A stretch of DNA of 64,000 nt, from NCBI GenBank assembly GCA_035236585.1, contig CP141132.1, positions 18,141,945 through 18,205,944 of the forward strand, given 5' to 3'. Below are positions 11,317-24,519 of this stretch, one piece after another. A program made the position numbers and the translations under genes. The stretch is from Warburgia ugandensis (taxonomy: Eukaryota; Streptophyta; Magnoliopsida; Canellales; Canellaceae). Position 1 is the stretch's first letter, and every line of letters begins with the position of its first letter. Under the pieces are notes generated by a model. That model did not search any database. It saw nothing but the letters and a program-made list of their open reading frames with translations, and was not told where the DNA came from.

Positions 11317-12620
11317 TCACTCACAAAAAACTCTAGACTCACATATCCATTTGTGCCAACCCACTTGGATTCTCTGGATAACCTCCCTCTCAATCTCTCC
11401 ACTCTCATGACTCATTGATCTTAAGTGCCTAAAGTGGTCTTTTATAGAGCCTTCTTGGTTATCAATCTTAACTAATGTTCCAATCCTACTCCTCTCCTTA
11501 CTGAAATTGCACTCCATATATTCTATCTTAGTTTGACTAATTTTAAATACTTTAGATTCTAATGTATCTCTCCAAAACTCTAGCTTTATGTTTATACCCT
11601 CCTTTATCTCATCAATAAAGACTATATCATTTACAAATAGCATGCACCATTGAATCTCGTTGTGAAGATGTTTTGTTAACTTATCCATAACCAATGTGAA
11701 AAGGTATGGGCTCAATGCTAATCCTTGATGCAAACCTACAGTGACAAGAAAATCACTTGTCTTGCCTCGAGTGGTCTTAACATTTGTTACTGCTCCCTCA
11801 TTCATATCTTTAATTATATCTATATACCCTTGTGAAACCCGTTTCTCACCCAACACCCTCTATATTAACTCTTTAATGACTCTATCATAAACTTTATCTA
11901 TGTGAATAAAGACCATGTGGAGGTCTTTCCTCGTCTCCTTTGTTTCTCTATCAATTGTCTTAGTAAGAAAATAGCTTCCATGGTAGATCTCCCAGTCATG
12001 AAACCTAACTAGTTCTCTGATACACTTGTATCATGCTGTACCCTTTTCTCAATCACTCTTTCAAAAAGTTTCATAGTGTGGCTCATAAGTTTGGACCCCG
12101 GATAATTAGTGCAACTCTTTATGGCTCCTTTATTCTTATAAATTAGTACAATAGAGCTTTTCCTCCTTTCATCCAACATTTTCTTTGATGTTATAATCTT
12201 GTAAAATAACTTGGTCAATCAAACTACTCCAGTATCTCTAATATGCTTCCAAACCTCTATTGGTATGCCATCGGGTGTCATGACCTTTCCTAATTTCATT
12301 TTTTCCAAGGCCTCTTTTACTCTAGGTATTCTAATCCTATGTTGATTTCTATAATGTCTAATGTTATTTAGGTTTACAGTATTTAAATCGCTATAGTCTC
12401 AGAGCCATTGTCATTTAATAATTTTTGAAAGTAAGTTTCCCATGTTTGTTTGACCTCGTCATCTTTTATTAGTACCCTTTGATCATAACTTCTAATGCAC
12501 CTAACATGGTCTAAGTCCTTACGCTTTTGTTCTTTTATTTTTAGCAATTTTAAACACATTGTTTCCTTACCCTTTTGTTCTTTTATTTTTAGCAAGTTTA
12601 AACACATCGTTCTCATCTTC
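11317..12620 (-). pseudogene. RTE LINE reverse transcriptase, catalytically dead
   Basis: Segments in order: 12616-12383 has KDLDHVRCIRSYDQRVLIKD and WETYFQKLLND. 12218-12009 has IVLIYKNKGAIKSC and MKLFERVIEKRVQHDTSVSE, continued past a stop by GRSTMEAIF. 11856-11317 has GLHQGLALSPYLFTLVMDKL, WCMLFVNDIVFIDE and KISQTKIEYMECNFS. These match the RTE-clade RT blocks (VPIYKNKGD.Q.C.NYRGIKLMSHTMKLWERVIE, GRSTMEAI, LHQGSALSPYLF, MLFADDIVL, SRTKTEYMECKFS). The catalytic FADD reads FVND, so the first of the two adjacent Asp residues is Asn. With the stops, this shows an inactive enzyme. Confidence 0.93.
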
Positions 12621-13259
12621 TCTTGACCCTATTCTACTATAGAGGTTATCATATACCTTAAGTTTAGCCTCACTATTCTCTTAGCAACCATTTTGGCATT
12701 CTTATACTGTTTATAGTTTTCATTATTTCTAGTCTTCTGCCATGATTTAAAACACATCATTTTTCTTTAATAACTTTTTGCACTTTTTCACTCCACCACC
12801 ATGTTTCCTTTACTAATTGTCTTTTACGTTTAGATACTCTTAAGACATCTTTTTCCACTTTCTTAATGGACTCTGCCATATTAGTGCACATAGTGTTTAC
12901 TTCTGTTAAAAAGCATAGTTCTAGTTTCCTTCTACTAAGAACTTATTTGTGAATGAGGTTATTTTCTTTCCTTTTAAGTTCCACCACTTAGTTTTTGAAT
13001 ACCTATAATTTCCTTTCTTCCCTCTTTTAATATAGATATCCTTAATCATTAACCTATGTTATGAGGTTAAACTCTCACCATGTATCACCTTATAATCCTT
13101 ATACATTGATCTTTCAGCATTCCTAAGTGAAAAAACTCTATTTGGCTTTTATGGAGTCCAGTTTTAAAGGTTATTAAGTGTTCATCCCTCTTCTTAAAGT
13201 AATGCAATAACTAGGTTATATGCCAAAGCAAAATCGAGGATAGTTTCACCAATCTCATT

Positions 13260-13784
13260 TCATTCTCCTATACCATGTCCATTTATCCTATCATATCCTC
13301 CCTTTTCTTTTCCTACATGGCCCTTTAAGTTTGCTCCTATAACTATCCCCTCTGTGGAGGGCATTTCTTGCATGACTCCCTCCATATCTATCCAAAATTG
13401 TCTCTTGATTATATCTTTTAACCCTACTTGTGATGTGTATGCACTTCTAACTTTTATCATCTACTCTCCTATAACAAGTTTTATTATTATAATTATATCA
13501 TTGATTCTTTTAATGTCCACAATTTTATCCTTTAATTCTTTATCCACTATTATTGCTATGCCATTTATGTTATTATCCATTCCTACATACCAGAGTTTAT
13601 GCCCATCGATTTCTCTAGTTTTAACCCCTTTCCACTTGGTTTCTTGGTTATAAGCGATGTTGACTCTACTGCATTTCATTGTATCTACTAATTCTAGACT
13701 CTTACCTATCAATATCCTTATATTCCATGTGGCAATGTGAATCTTATGCTCTTGGGATTGCTTATTTACCCACGTACTTCTCAA
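13260..13784 (-). pseudogene. RTE LINE endonuclease domain
   Basis: The first segment (13784-13461) has HIATWNIRILIGKSLELVD, RVNIAYNQETKW and DGHKLWYVGMDNNINGIAII. The second (13460-13260) has VRSAYTSQVGLKDIIKRQFW, IVIGANLKGHVGKEKGGYD and NGHGIGE. They match the apurinic/apyrimidinic endonuclease fold of RTE LINEs (WN..TL.GK, CLQETKW, SAYAPQVG, GGDFNGHIG). The QETKW active-site Glu is kept, but GGDFNGH reads GANLKGH, so the Asp-x-Asn pair is lost. The domain nicks target DNA to prime reverse transcription. Confidence 0.92.
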
Positions 13785-13862
13785 CCTTCATGGATTGAAC
13801 CCATGCCCACTTTTCATTGCACCTGGATTTTGATACAGTGAGTCGCTTCTGAGGGGATACTC

Positions 13863-13877
13863 TAACAAAACAATGCA
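13863..13877. repeat. Target-site duplication of the LINE (right copy)
   Basis: Identical to 10835-10849. It lies at the 5' end of the minus-strand LINE. Confidence 0.93.
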
Positions 13878-15058
<1,181 letters not shown>

Positions 15059-15064
<6 letters not shown>

Positions 15065-16093
15065 TCCTATGTTAGGAGGTGTAGTAGGCCACTATCCTCT
15101 AAGATGAGATTAATACTAACCCTGCAATGGAGATGGTGGGTAGTAGGAGTAACTTCTTATGAGGAAGTGCTTTAAGTGGTAGCTAGGTCTCCACCATGTA
15201 GAGGCCATGGTAGTTCGCAGTTGGTGACAAAAGGGCCCTACGAGCATAGGAGTCCGTGTGGTTTTAGCATACTTAGCATGCTGCACATTCTCAAGAGTTC
15301 AGACCATTATCGTCCCTGATGGTAGGACTTTATGCCACTATGACGTCCTTGGTGATAGTGCGATATGCTAATATGCACCTTGGTTCTACTTCAGCTGTTT
15401 TGAGCACATTAGATTTGACACACTTATTAGCTCTTCAAGAAATTGCATATGACTTGAGATCGCTAGCTTTTGCCTTGAGGATTTTTGTCTCACATATCAT
15501 GTTTTCTTATTTCAATAATTATGTGTGTGTGCATGTGTACACACACACACTATTGAGTGCCCTATTTTCAGCAAGCCATATTGTATTAGCTTTCTTTCAT
15601 CGTGAGTGATTGTTTTGCTCACACCCTATAACCAACATTTCAGGTAACACTCCAAGTAGCTCGAACACGAGGGTCACAGGGAAGGCGAAAGTACTTGGAA
15701 CAGTTTAGATGTAAGATGAGGATGTCTTTAGTGTAGTCATTTTGATAGAATCTATGTATAGAATTCATTTTGAGTTGTATATAACTTAATTTTTTTAACA
15801 CATGGGATGACTGTATTTTTGGATTGATGTAATTATTTAATGGAAGGTGTGAATCTAATTGTGATAGTATGTGATCTTGTGACATGTATCTCTAACCATA
15901 CTTAGGTTAGAAAATTATTATTTTCCATATATGAGGAATTTTAATAGTAACTTTGAGAAGAAAGTTGAAGTATTTTCCAAATTAATTATGTATTATTACT
16001 ATGATCATGTTTCTAAAATAAGAAAATTTCTATTGCTTTGAAACTTAAAAATCAGTAAATCTTTCCAAAAACATAGGATGTTACATTTTGTGA
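15059..16093 (+). mobile_element. Candidate solo LTR of about 1.03 kb
   Basis: The segment starts TTTACATCCTATGTTAGG and ends AACATAGGATGTTACA. These ends are inversely repeated and fit the TGTAACATCC...GGATGTTACA termini of plant gypsy LTRs, with a small change at the first bases. A block near 15650-15700 (AAGTAGCTCGAACACGAGGG) resembles a transcribed R/U5 part. No clear 5-bp duplication was found, and the left boundary overlaps the minus-strand LTR start at 15064. Confidence 0.5.
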
Positions 16094-17081
16094 GCTAATA
16101 TTCTTTTATTTGATATGGCATGGATTTTTCTGTTATTAAATTGAAAAGTGATTCAATCATTTTATCGTTTTATAGCTGATTTATGCATATTGACAGCATG
16201 AATTATCCTTTACATGGATATCTTGTTAGTTTACATGTACTGATGTTGTTCACAGATAAATTAAATCCTAAATGAGATTTCTATTATGCTAATTGCATTT
16301 CATATTTTACAATATGGTCTAAGTAGATTATAAGCTATTAGATTTTGAGATGATTTGACAGATTTCTATCTATATCATGAATTGATAGATTATGAAATGA
16401 TTTGTCATTAAAATTATTTGCATTATTAGCTAATTTGTTAAGAGATGAATTGACATAAATTTGTCTACATTATGAGTTGATAGCAGATGAGTTGGTATGA
16501 TATGAGATTACTTGAAATAATATTAAGATGTATGTGATATGAATATTATCGTGTAGTTAAGACTATATGAATGTATACTGTTCATTAGAACAAATTCATA
16601 AATAGCCTAATCTCCAATTGTATTTTTCATTATTTAAATTGCTAACTTCTACATTCAAAACACCTATCATGCATATATTGTAATTTGTTTACAATATCTT
16701 AGGTTTGAAGAAATTGGCTTAAAGGAAAAACTACTAGACGTAGAAAGAACCTCAACCGAGGACAATAGTAGCACGAAGTTGTGTTGATAAGACAATAATA
16801 GCACAAAGTTGTGCTGACAATGTAAGTATGTGACTTTTATTTGATCTTTGTGGATAGGGTTGTATGTATATATATTCGTACAATTGGATTGTGAGCTGTG
16901 ATTGGATAAAATCCTAGAAAGTATTAAATATATTTATTTTTGCTTTTCAAAATCTTTAGAATGTATTTGTTGGTAGAGATGGCACTTAAGTTTTGTCTAA
17001 AATTAATTTATTGAAAAATGCCTCCATTGTTTGTGTTTCAAAGAATTATGAAAAAGAGTTATGAAAACCTAGGTCGTCATA
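16094..17081 (+). mobile_element. 3' part of a gypsy LTR
   Basis: It ends GAAAACCTAGGTCGTCATA at 17081, matching the ends at 1524 and 55102. The preceding 300 bp share features with those LTRs, for example GGATTGTGAGCTGTGATTGG near 16884, compared with GTGCTGTGACTGG near 1289. A 30-bp direct duplication lies at 16761-16820. The 5' part is missing or replaced by the 15059-16093 segment. Confidence 0.6.
16761..16820. repeat. Two tandem copies of a 30-bp unit
   Basis: GACAATAGTAGCACGAAGTT followed by GTGTTGATAA is repeated immediately as GACAATAATAGCACAAAGTT and GTGCTGACAA. It lies within the LTR 3' part. Confidence 0.9.
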
Positions 17082-18849
17082 GTACAATTGTGATAGATAG
17101 CTCTAAGAGATCCTCAATTTGCAAACCATGAGGTATACTTTTGTTGAAATGTCCACTAAGGCAACCCAATCTATAAGGCTTGCATGCCTCTCATGAATTT
17201 CATGTGAATTTCATCAACTTTAGAAGGTCTTAGGATGTCCCACGATAGTTAGGACACATGGCTTAGCTATGAGTATGGTGCACTTCCAATGTGGGGTACT
17301 ACAAATCAATGAGAGTTCCATTCCCATTATCACAATTCCTCTCTTTCAACAGAATCTTTATTTTTAATTTTCACTCTCCTTCATCAAGATTATTCAAAAG
17401 AAAATTCTTTCAAATTACCCAAAAGGGTAGACCTTTTTAGAAAAAAAAAACTCTATTTTCAAAAACTATCTCTAATTTTCAAAATTCTTTATCCTTTCTC
17501 ATGCCTTTTCCTTCAAGACAAGGATTTTCAAATAAAATGATTTCTCCTCAAAAGCAAACCATTTACCCAGTCTATATGGATGTGAAGTCTCCCTCAACCA
17601 ATCTTTGAAATAAAAGTTGCTTCTTTGCCAACTCGTTAGAATCTTCAAGTTAATCCTCTTTATTAAAAGCAATGGCAAAGAACAATCCAAATCTACCAAA
17701 TGTCAAATTCATGGCTCTCCAAGCCAATCTCTGTGATGCCATTGCTTGTATTGGTCAACTTGACACAAAGAAAAGAGAGAAATTTCATGTCAAAACATCC
17801 TGAACCCTATTCTATGGTTGTAAGCTGATCTAGACAAGTAAATCCATTTCAAGTACCCCTTACTGTTATAGAAGGGTAGACAAAAGAGTTGAGAGGCATT
17901 AATCATATTGCAAAGAAAGCATCCTTAATTGGTGCCCGTTATCTTAGCCTTAATAGCCTTAAGTTCTTTTAAGAGGCAATCATACCCATGGATTTCAAAA
18001 TGCCTAAGATGGTTCAATACGATGCACCAAAAGTCCAAAGTAGTACATCACCATGTACGTCTCTTATCTTTTAGCCTTCAAATTTGATTTTTTTCAAGCC
18101 TCAGACATACTATCAAATGAGACTTCTATAAAGGAAACTAATTTTGAAGAAAATCAAGCTAAGGAAAGATATAGACTTGCATCTCATATATGAGTACACT
18201 TTGATAGTTGTCTATTGTGGGTCACCTACAAATCGATATTACAATACCACTTCACCTCGGTGGGCCACTAATGATGCCTATGGACATTGTCCTTCCTTGA
18301 TATTTGGATTGCTGTAGCCGTGTACCCTTCTAAATAGAGTAGCCTCCTCTCCTACTCCTCCCAATTGAGCCCCAACTTCTAATATGTTTTCCATCTTAAG
18401 AGCTCTCTGACACCTCAAAAATCTTGTTGAATGGGAGAGAAATGAATAAGAAATGGTGTTTTTTTTTTCTCTCTCTCATTAGAAATGAAAAAATTAGTGT
18501 TCTCTTTCTCATAAAAAATTATCGTATGTGAAAAAATGAACAGGAGGAACCCCCTATTTATTGTTTTTTTGGAACCAAAGCCCTACTCCCTTCACGATTG
18601 TGAAGATGAAGATAGATGAACCACATGATAGTGCGGTTTGAAAGGGTAAAGGAAAAAAAAATTCAAATGTGTTTCCCTACTTTCCCCATTTATGATCATG
18701 ATCTTCAAGCCTTTTGAAGTTTATGATCATGAAACCTCCCGTAATTCCACATCTTAAATGGGTTTCATCATTTGCAAATCCTTCAAATTCCAATAACCCA
18801 AACCATCTTTCTTCAATCAATTGGCAACCACAATATAATTATTGAATTT
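17082..18849. other. Unassigned intergenic DNA
   Basis: Mixed AT-rich sequence with short open frames, such as 17499-17699 on the minus strand, that have no recognisable domain. A T run followed by CTCTCTCTC lies near 18460. It may be the inside of an old retroelement, but I see no protein motif, PBS or polypurine tract. Confidence 0.45.
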
Positions 18850-20204
18850 TTTTAATCTATACATCTGTCCAACAATTTTCAATCAAATCTTATTGATCCA
18901 TGCATTTATTTCAACTAAATCATGGATCTTGTCATTCCATCTATAAACTTCAATCCATCAATTTTGAACAAATCAATCGATCTTGAAGATCTCTTCATCA
19001 ATTTTCAAGAAATTCTTAGATCTCATTGATTCGAGGATTAATTTCAATAAGATAAATAGATCTCATCAATTCATCCATCAGTTTTAATAAAATCAATCGA
19101 TCACATTGACTTTCATCAGTTTCAATTAAATCATTAGATCTTGTTGATCCATCCTTCAATTTAATCAAATGAAAGGATTTCATTGATCTCATCCATCATT
19201 TTCAATCAAATCAATACATCTCATCAATCTATCCATCAATTCTAAAAAATCAATGGATCTCATTAATCCATCCATCAATTTTCACTCTAATGAATGGTCT
19301 TGTTGATTTGAGCATTGATTTCAATTAGATCAATGGATCTTGCCAATTAGTTCATCTATTTACATCAAATCAATGGATTTTAGATCCATCCATCAATTTC
19401 AATCATGTTAATGGATCTCACCAATCCGTTCATCAATTTGAAATAAATGAATAGATCTCATTAATTTGTTCATCAATTTTAATCAAATGAATTTATCTTG
19501 TTGATCCATTTCATTTAAATCAATGAATATAATTGATATGTTTGTCATTTAATATCAAATCATTGGATCTCATTGATTTGTTTATTGGACATATCTAGTC
19601 TACTTAAGCATCCAATTTCATTGAATTAATGGATCTTGTTGATTTATCCATTTATTTCAATCATATCATTAGATATCACAGTTTTAACCATTCAATGGAT
19701 GTCATTGAACCCTGCATTAATTTTCTTCAAATCAAGCAGTGACATTGATTTGTAATCTTTTTCTCATCAAATCATTGAATCTTAATGATGCAAACAATAA
19801 TCTTCATCAAATCAACAAGTATCATTGATCCATTCAACAATTTTTTAGTTTGAATAATGCATTATATCAATTCATTCATTGAGATTTTTTTTTTATTATT
19901 TATTTATCAAATCATGAAATCTTTGTGATCCAAAGTCAGTTTTCATCCAATCAATGGATCCCATTGACTTGTCTATCAATTGGAAGAAAAAAAAATCAAA
20001 TTTCTATCTATTTGTCATTTTCATCGAATCATCTAATCTCAAGAATCCAAACATCAAATTTCATCAAATCATTGAATCTCATCAATCCATCCATTAATTT
20101 TCGTTAAAAAATGGATCCAATTTATTTGTCCATCAAGTCAACATGATCATTTCTTGATTTTCCCTTGATTTTCGACAGATCTCATTGGTTCATCCATTAA
20201 ATCA
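18850..20204. repeat. Minisatellite, unit about 42 bp, about 30 diverged copies
   Basis: A diverged unit built from ATCAATGGATCTCATTGATC, CATCCATCAATTT and TCAATCAAAT recurs for about 1.35 kb. Each unit contains GGATC and GATCC arms about five bases apart, so many copies can form a small hairpin and the array is rich in GATC. Copies differ by substitutions and indels. There is no coding potential; the frame at 19925-20107 is repeat-derived. Confidence 0.85.
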
Positions 20205-21013
20205 CTTCAGTGGACCTTTACGTCCAGTATTTCATAACCATATCCTCATGCCAATCCTGTTGATTGGTGATACCTATGGCCCATCATTTTCAATTCCTAG
20301 AAAATTCAGCTCCATCATTTGTCTACATGCTAGAGCATGCAATTACACAATCATCTAGCATTAGGTGGACTTTGATTTCCACACATTGATGGTATGGATA
20401 TAGTATATACATATCTCCATATTTAGAAGGTCTCAACCCCATAAATCATTTAATTATGTCCAATACATCACTTCAACAATCCTTTATGTCCAATATTTCA
20501 TAACCAAATCCTCATACTGATCTTGTTGATTGGGTAACCCCGTCGGCCCAACGTTTTCAAATCTTCGAAAAGGCCACATTGGTCCCCACATTTCTGAGCA
20601 AATTCAGCTCCATCATTTCCCTACTTGCTAGGGCATGCAATTACAAAATCATCTACCATTCTATGAACTTTGGTTTCCACACATTGATGGGTATAGATAT
20701 AATATATACATATCTCCATATCTAAATGGTCTTAACCCCATAAATCATTTAATTATGTCCAACAAATTACTTCAGTTATCCTTTATGTCCAATATTTCAT
20801 AACCAAATTCTCATGCTAATCCTGTTGCTTTGTGGACCCCATCGGTCCAACATTTTTAAATCTTCAACAAGACCTCATTGGTCCCCACATTTCCTAACAA
20901 ATTCAACTCCATCATTTCCCCTACATGCTAGGGCATGCAATTACACAGTCATCTAGCTTTCTGTGGACTTTGGTTTTCACACACTCATCGGTATAGATAT
21001 GGTATATACATAT
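20205..21013. repeat. Tandem repeat, unit about 299 bp, three copies, split by a retrotransposon
   Basis: The landmark TTCATAACC occurs near 20231, 20497 and 20796 (spacing 266 then 299). The first copy lacks about 33 bp. Other shared landmarks are GCATGCAATTACA, ATGGACATATCTCC-like ATACATATCTCCATAT, and AACCCCATAAATCATTTAAT. The third copy is cut at 21013 by an LTR element and resumes at 28843 for about 45 bp. Confidence 0.92.
21009..21013. repeat. Target-site duplication CATAT (left)
   Basis: CATAT precedes the LTR start TGATAAG and recurs at 28838-28842 after the right LTR. In the intact repeat copy near 20410 the same site reads ATACATATCTCC, so the target can be reconstructed. Confidence 0.92.
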
Positions 21014-21412
21014 TGATAAGTATCTAATTTTGCATGAAAACCACCCAATTAGTTACACATGCATTCTTTCTAGTTTAATTCCATGCATACCACTTGTTTA
21101 GTTGTTTTCATAAGTATTAAATGTTTTGATTTCTTAGTTAGATCATTGTTTAGGTTTAGTTTGCATGTTAGGTTAGTTGAGAAATTTTCCATGTTTAAAG
21201 TTCTAAATTTAGAAATTTTCTAATTTCACGGATTTTTTTTTTAATTTCCATCATTAATTTAGGTTAAAATCTCATTATCTTGGCTAGGTTAAATAATTTA
21301 AAATAGGGACCACTAGTACCACATTCATTCGGTTCCTCTTAGGATCGACCTCCTTATGTGAGAATACTACAACTGATTCATGCGCTTGCGAGTTTTATTT
21401 AAAACAACAATA
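21014..21412 (+). mobile_element. Left LTR, 399 bp, internally deleted
   Basis: Its first about 45 bp match the start of the right LTR (26143 onward, ACCACCCAATTAGTTA). It then jumps to sequence matching the right LTR from about 28515 (CATGCATTCTTT) and continues to the end AAAACAACAATA. About 2.3 kb present in the right LTR is missing. The final CA of the LTR reads TA. Confidence 0.9.
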
Positions 21413-21418
21413 AGTTTT

Positions 21419-21436
21419 TGTCGTCGTTGCTGGGGA
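21419..21436 (+). other. Primer binding site, tRNA-Asp type
   Basis: TGTCGTCGTTGCTGGGGA lies 6 bp after the LTR. It is a mutated form of TGGCGCCGTTGCCGGGGA, the tRNA-Asp PBS typical of plant Athila and Tat elements. The changes are mostly C-to-T type. Confidence 0.82.
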
Positions 21437-22794
21437 GTCACAACATTTGTGTAGTTTTCCATACTTTAGGTTATTTTCCTCTAGTCCATGTTTAAGGTGC
21501 ATTCGATTAGGGCTTTTGCTGCTTCTTTTTTTGCATATATTTTCCATTTTCCTCATACTAACCAATTTCCTTGATTTTTGTGCTAGGAAAATCACTAAAG
21601 GAACAACGACAATCCCATGGGCCATAGCTTCATCATCATAGATTAGGATTTATATTGCTTTGCTAGATTAAGATTTGAGTGGAACTTGTAGTGAGGCCCA
21701 TTCTAATTTGCAATTTCAATTTTAAATGGGTTGTAATAATACAAGGTAAGTGTGGGGGATGGTGGCCCACACTTGATCATCATTGGATCCCTCCTTGTGA
21801 GTAATCCTCAACAACATTTTAATTTCTAGGATAATTTACATTTAGTGTAGAATTGTATTTGGATGGTAGAATAAATCATATAGATGAGGATCATTCACTT
21901 TAATTGTTGCATTAGTTGTGCACCTATTTAACAAAGATTAGCCTGAGCTCGGCTATAACCAAAGCATAGGCTGCATGGTTATAGTATCTCATCTATAAAG
22001 ATTCCTGACCATTTGTTAAGTAGCATATAGGTAAGCATTAGTTTGCTTTGTTTTGCATTGCATATTTAATTGCTTTATGGTGGAATAAAATTAATGCTAG
22101 TAAGGGCCCCATAGGAACCCTTGTATGATAAGGACTGGATTTCATCACCAACTCCTTGGCCCACCTAGGAATCAATCAATAATCTTATGTGTCATGATCC
22201 CAACCCTCGAATGTTAATTTAAAATCAAGTAGAAAGATACTTAGTATATCGAGCTCATAGGACCCTCTTAGAAGGACACAATCTATTGTCACTTTAGTGG
22301 CTTCTGAGCACTATGGTTATAATGGGTATCTTAAAATCCAAGTAATTTTTCCACGCCTTCTGTTGACATTAGTTGAGGTCTAAATGCCTCCTAACATGAG
22401 GATTGTATTAACCACTTTAGAGGAAAACCCAATTGGTAAGCAGTAGTCAAAACTAGATAAAAGGAGAAGTTGTTTAGATTTAGGTCTAAGAAGCTACCAC
22501 CTATGCAATAAGAAAAGATAATCAAGACACTGCTCGATTAGTGAATATTAGGATTTTGTGGTACAACATTTAGCTTACAACTAGTATTTAGAATACTTCA
22601 TATAGTTAAGGTTTCAATAAAAATAAAATAAAAACTAATTCATTGTATGTAACGATTTGTTTTGTTGTATACAAAGTTAAGAACAAAGTTAAGAACAAAG
22701 GCCTATTAAGAAGGGAACATATTTCATAGGTTAGATACATTGATTGAGAGGTTAGATATTATGGAAAGTCAATTGTTTAAGATAAGTACTTTAG

Positions 22795-23700
22795 GCAAGC
22801 TACTCCACAACCTCCATATCATAATGATTATACCTATTCTAAACCTCAATATCCCACTCCTTCATGGCCATCAAGCTTCACATACAATGAGTACTATCAA
22901 GAGCTAGTGGATGCACCAAATGCATTCATATACTCTGGCAATTTTTATCCTGAGACAAATTACCAAGACAATAATGGATGGGCTAGGCATCACGAACAAC
23001 CTTCTTCTCAAGATTACCAATATCAGTAAGAACCACAATGGTCCCACCCTAATCAATACTACCATGACTATCAAGAATATCAAGGTCAACCATCATGGGT
23101 TCAACTTGCTTAACCCTTTTCCAAAAACCACAACAATACCAACCTTGCAAGTCATTTCCTTTTTAACATGAAGAACAACTATTAGAAGAGAATGTGCAGC
23201 AAATTTATGAGAAAATAGAACAAACCATGGCATCCTTTGAAAAGGGGAATGAGGAAATGAGACGAGAGTGGGAGGAATGGAAAGAGAAAAAGAAACCAAT
23301 ATGGGAAAATACTAACAAAAGCATTGCTGAAATTATAAAAAGGACTAAGGAAATTTAACAGATTGGGGATAAGGAAGAGCTATTTATTACTAATAACAAG
23401 ATGAAAATATTTTATGATCATTCTAAGCCACAAAGTCCACAACTATCCATAGAAGCCTCCCACTCATATCTACTCGAGCCATGCTCTAATCTTTGTTATG
23501 ATTATGATGAAGAGACTTCCATTACTGAATAGAATGAAATTGTAGAAACATCCAACCTAAATCCTCTAAAATCGTGTCCCACTTATTTTTATGAATTTGA
23601 TGAAGACACATTCATTGAGGAGGTGAATGAGTTATTGGATACTGTGCCTTTAATGGATTTTCTCAATGGCAAGCTAGAGTAGATAGCCTTATAGAGCCCG
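22795..23700 (+). pseudogene. Gag-like remnant, Pro/Tyr/Gln-rich
   Basis: From about 22795 the plus strand reads a low-complexity stretch with PQYPTPSWPSSFTYNEYYQE and NQYYHDYQEYQGQPSW. In another frame it continues as an acidic, coiled-coil-like stretch with NVQQIYEKIEQTMASFEKG and MRREWEEWKEKKKPIWE, then CSNLCYDYDEETS and FYEFDEDTFIEEVNELLD. Several stops and at least one frameshift break it. Its place after the leader and before the GAAGACAATG box suggests a gag-type product. I cannot align it to a named domain. Confidence 0.5.
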
Positions 23701-24519
23701 AAATGCTAATTGAGTCTTGCAATGACAAAGGTGTAGCTGATTAGAGCGTACAAACTTTATTTGAACAAACATCATATAGTAGTATAGGCCCAATTGAAAC
23801 CTTATTTGTGTCAGCTAAACAACAAGAAAAAGAGTCAGTTGATGTACTGGCCCAACATCAACCTACTATAGGGTTCAGAAGAGATTAAGGGTTTAAGTCT
23901 AACCATGTCCTCACCTCTAGTAATATAAGAAAAACCTTTTAAGGAAGGGCAAGTGAGCTTATATCCCTATTTTAGGACAATGTAAGGGAGGTGGAGGAAA
24001 AAGATGAATTGAATATAATAGAAATTATTCTCCCCAAAAATGGTTAGGAATGGGACAATTCATCTCAAATTGATCCCGCAAAATTCACGGTGAGTCAAGA
24101 TGTCATTGAATTTCCACCACCTCAATTTTCAAGGTGGAGTAATTATATTGACTGCTAGAAATACTAAAAATGGGGGATCATCATTATGGTCCCACAACAT
24201 TCAAAATCACAATGGTCTATTGTGTCCTTTTGTTATCGCCACATATAATTTCAGGGTGGAGGAAATATATAGACTACCACAAGATTTTGAAGTGGTGTGA
24301 GAAATCTTGTCATTTCATTCTTAGGATTAGGAAAAATTAGTTTAACTAGTTAGGTCTAGGAAAAATTAGTTTAATCAGTTAGGTTTAGGAAAATTTAGGT
24401 TAGTTATGGCCTTATCTATCTGAAGAGGTTAAATTTAGCCCTCATCAGGGGGCAACCTAGGATTTTTTAGAAAGTCTCATTAGTCTACATTACCCTTTCA
24501 TCATTTAGATAATCCTATA

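Larger units (their letters stand above)
10850..13862 (-). mobile_element. RTE-clade LINE, about 3.0 kb, inactive
   Basis: The element lies on the minus strand between two perfect 15-bp copies of TAACAAAACAATGCA. Its 3' end (left side) finishes in a short GATGATGA run, as expected for RTE LINEs, which end in short microsatellites instead of long poly(A). In order it carries an apurinic endonuclease-like domain (13784-13260), a linker and a reverse transcriptase (about 12620-11317), then the C-terminal RMLRWMSGKTRKDRI / HVQRRP region (about 11220-10985). The length of 3.0 kb is close to the usual 3.2-3.4 kb of plant RTE elements, so the copy is nearly full length. Frameshifts and stops throughout show it is dead. 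Confidence 0.93.
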
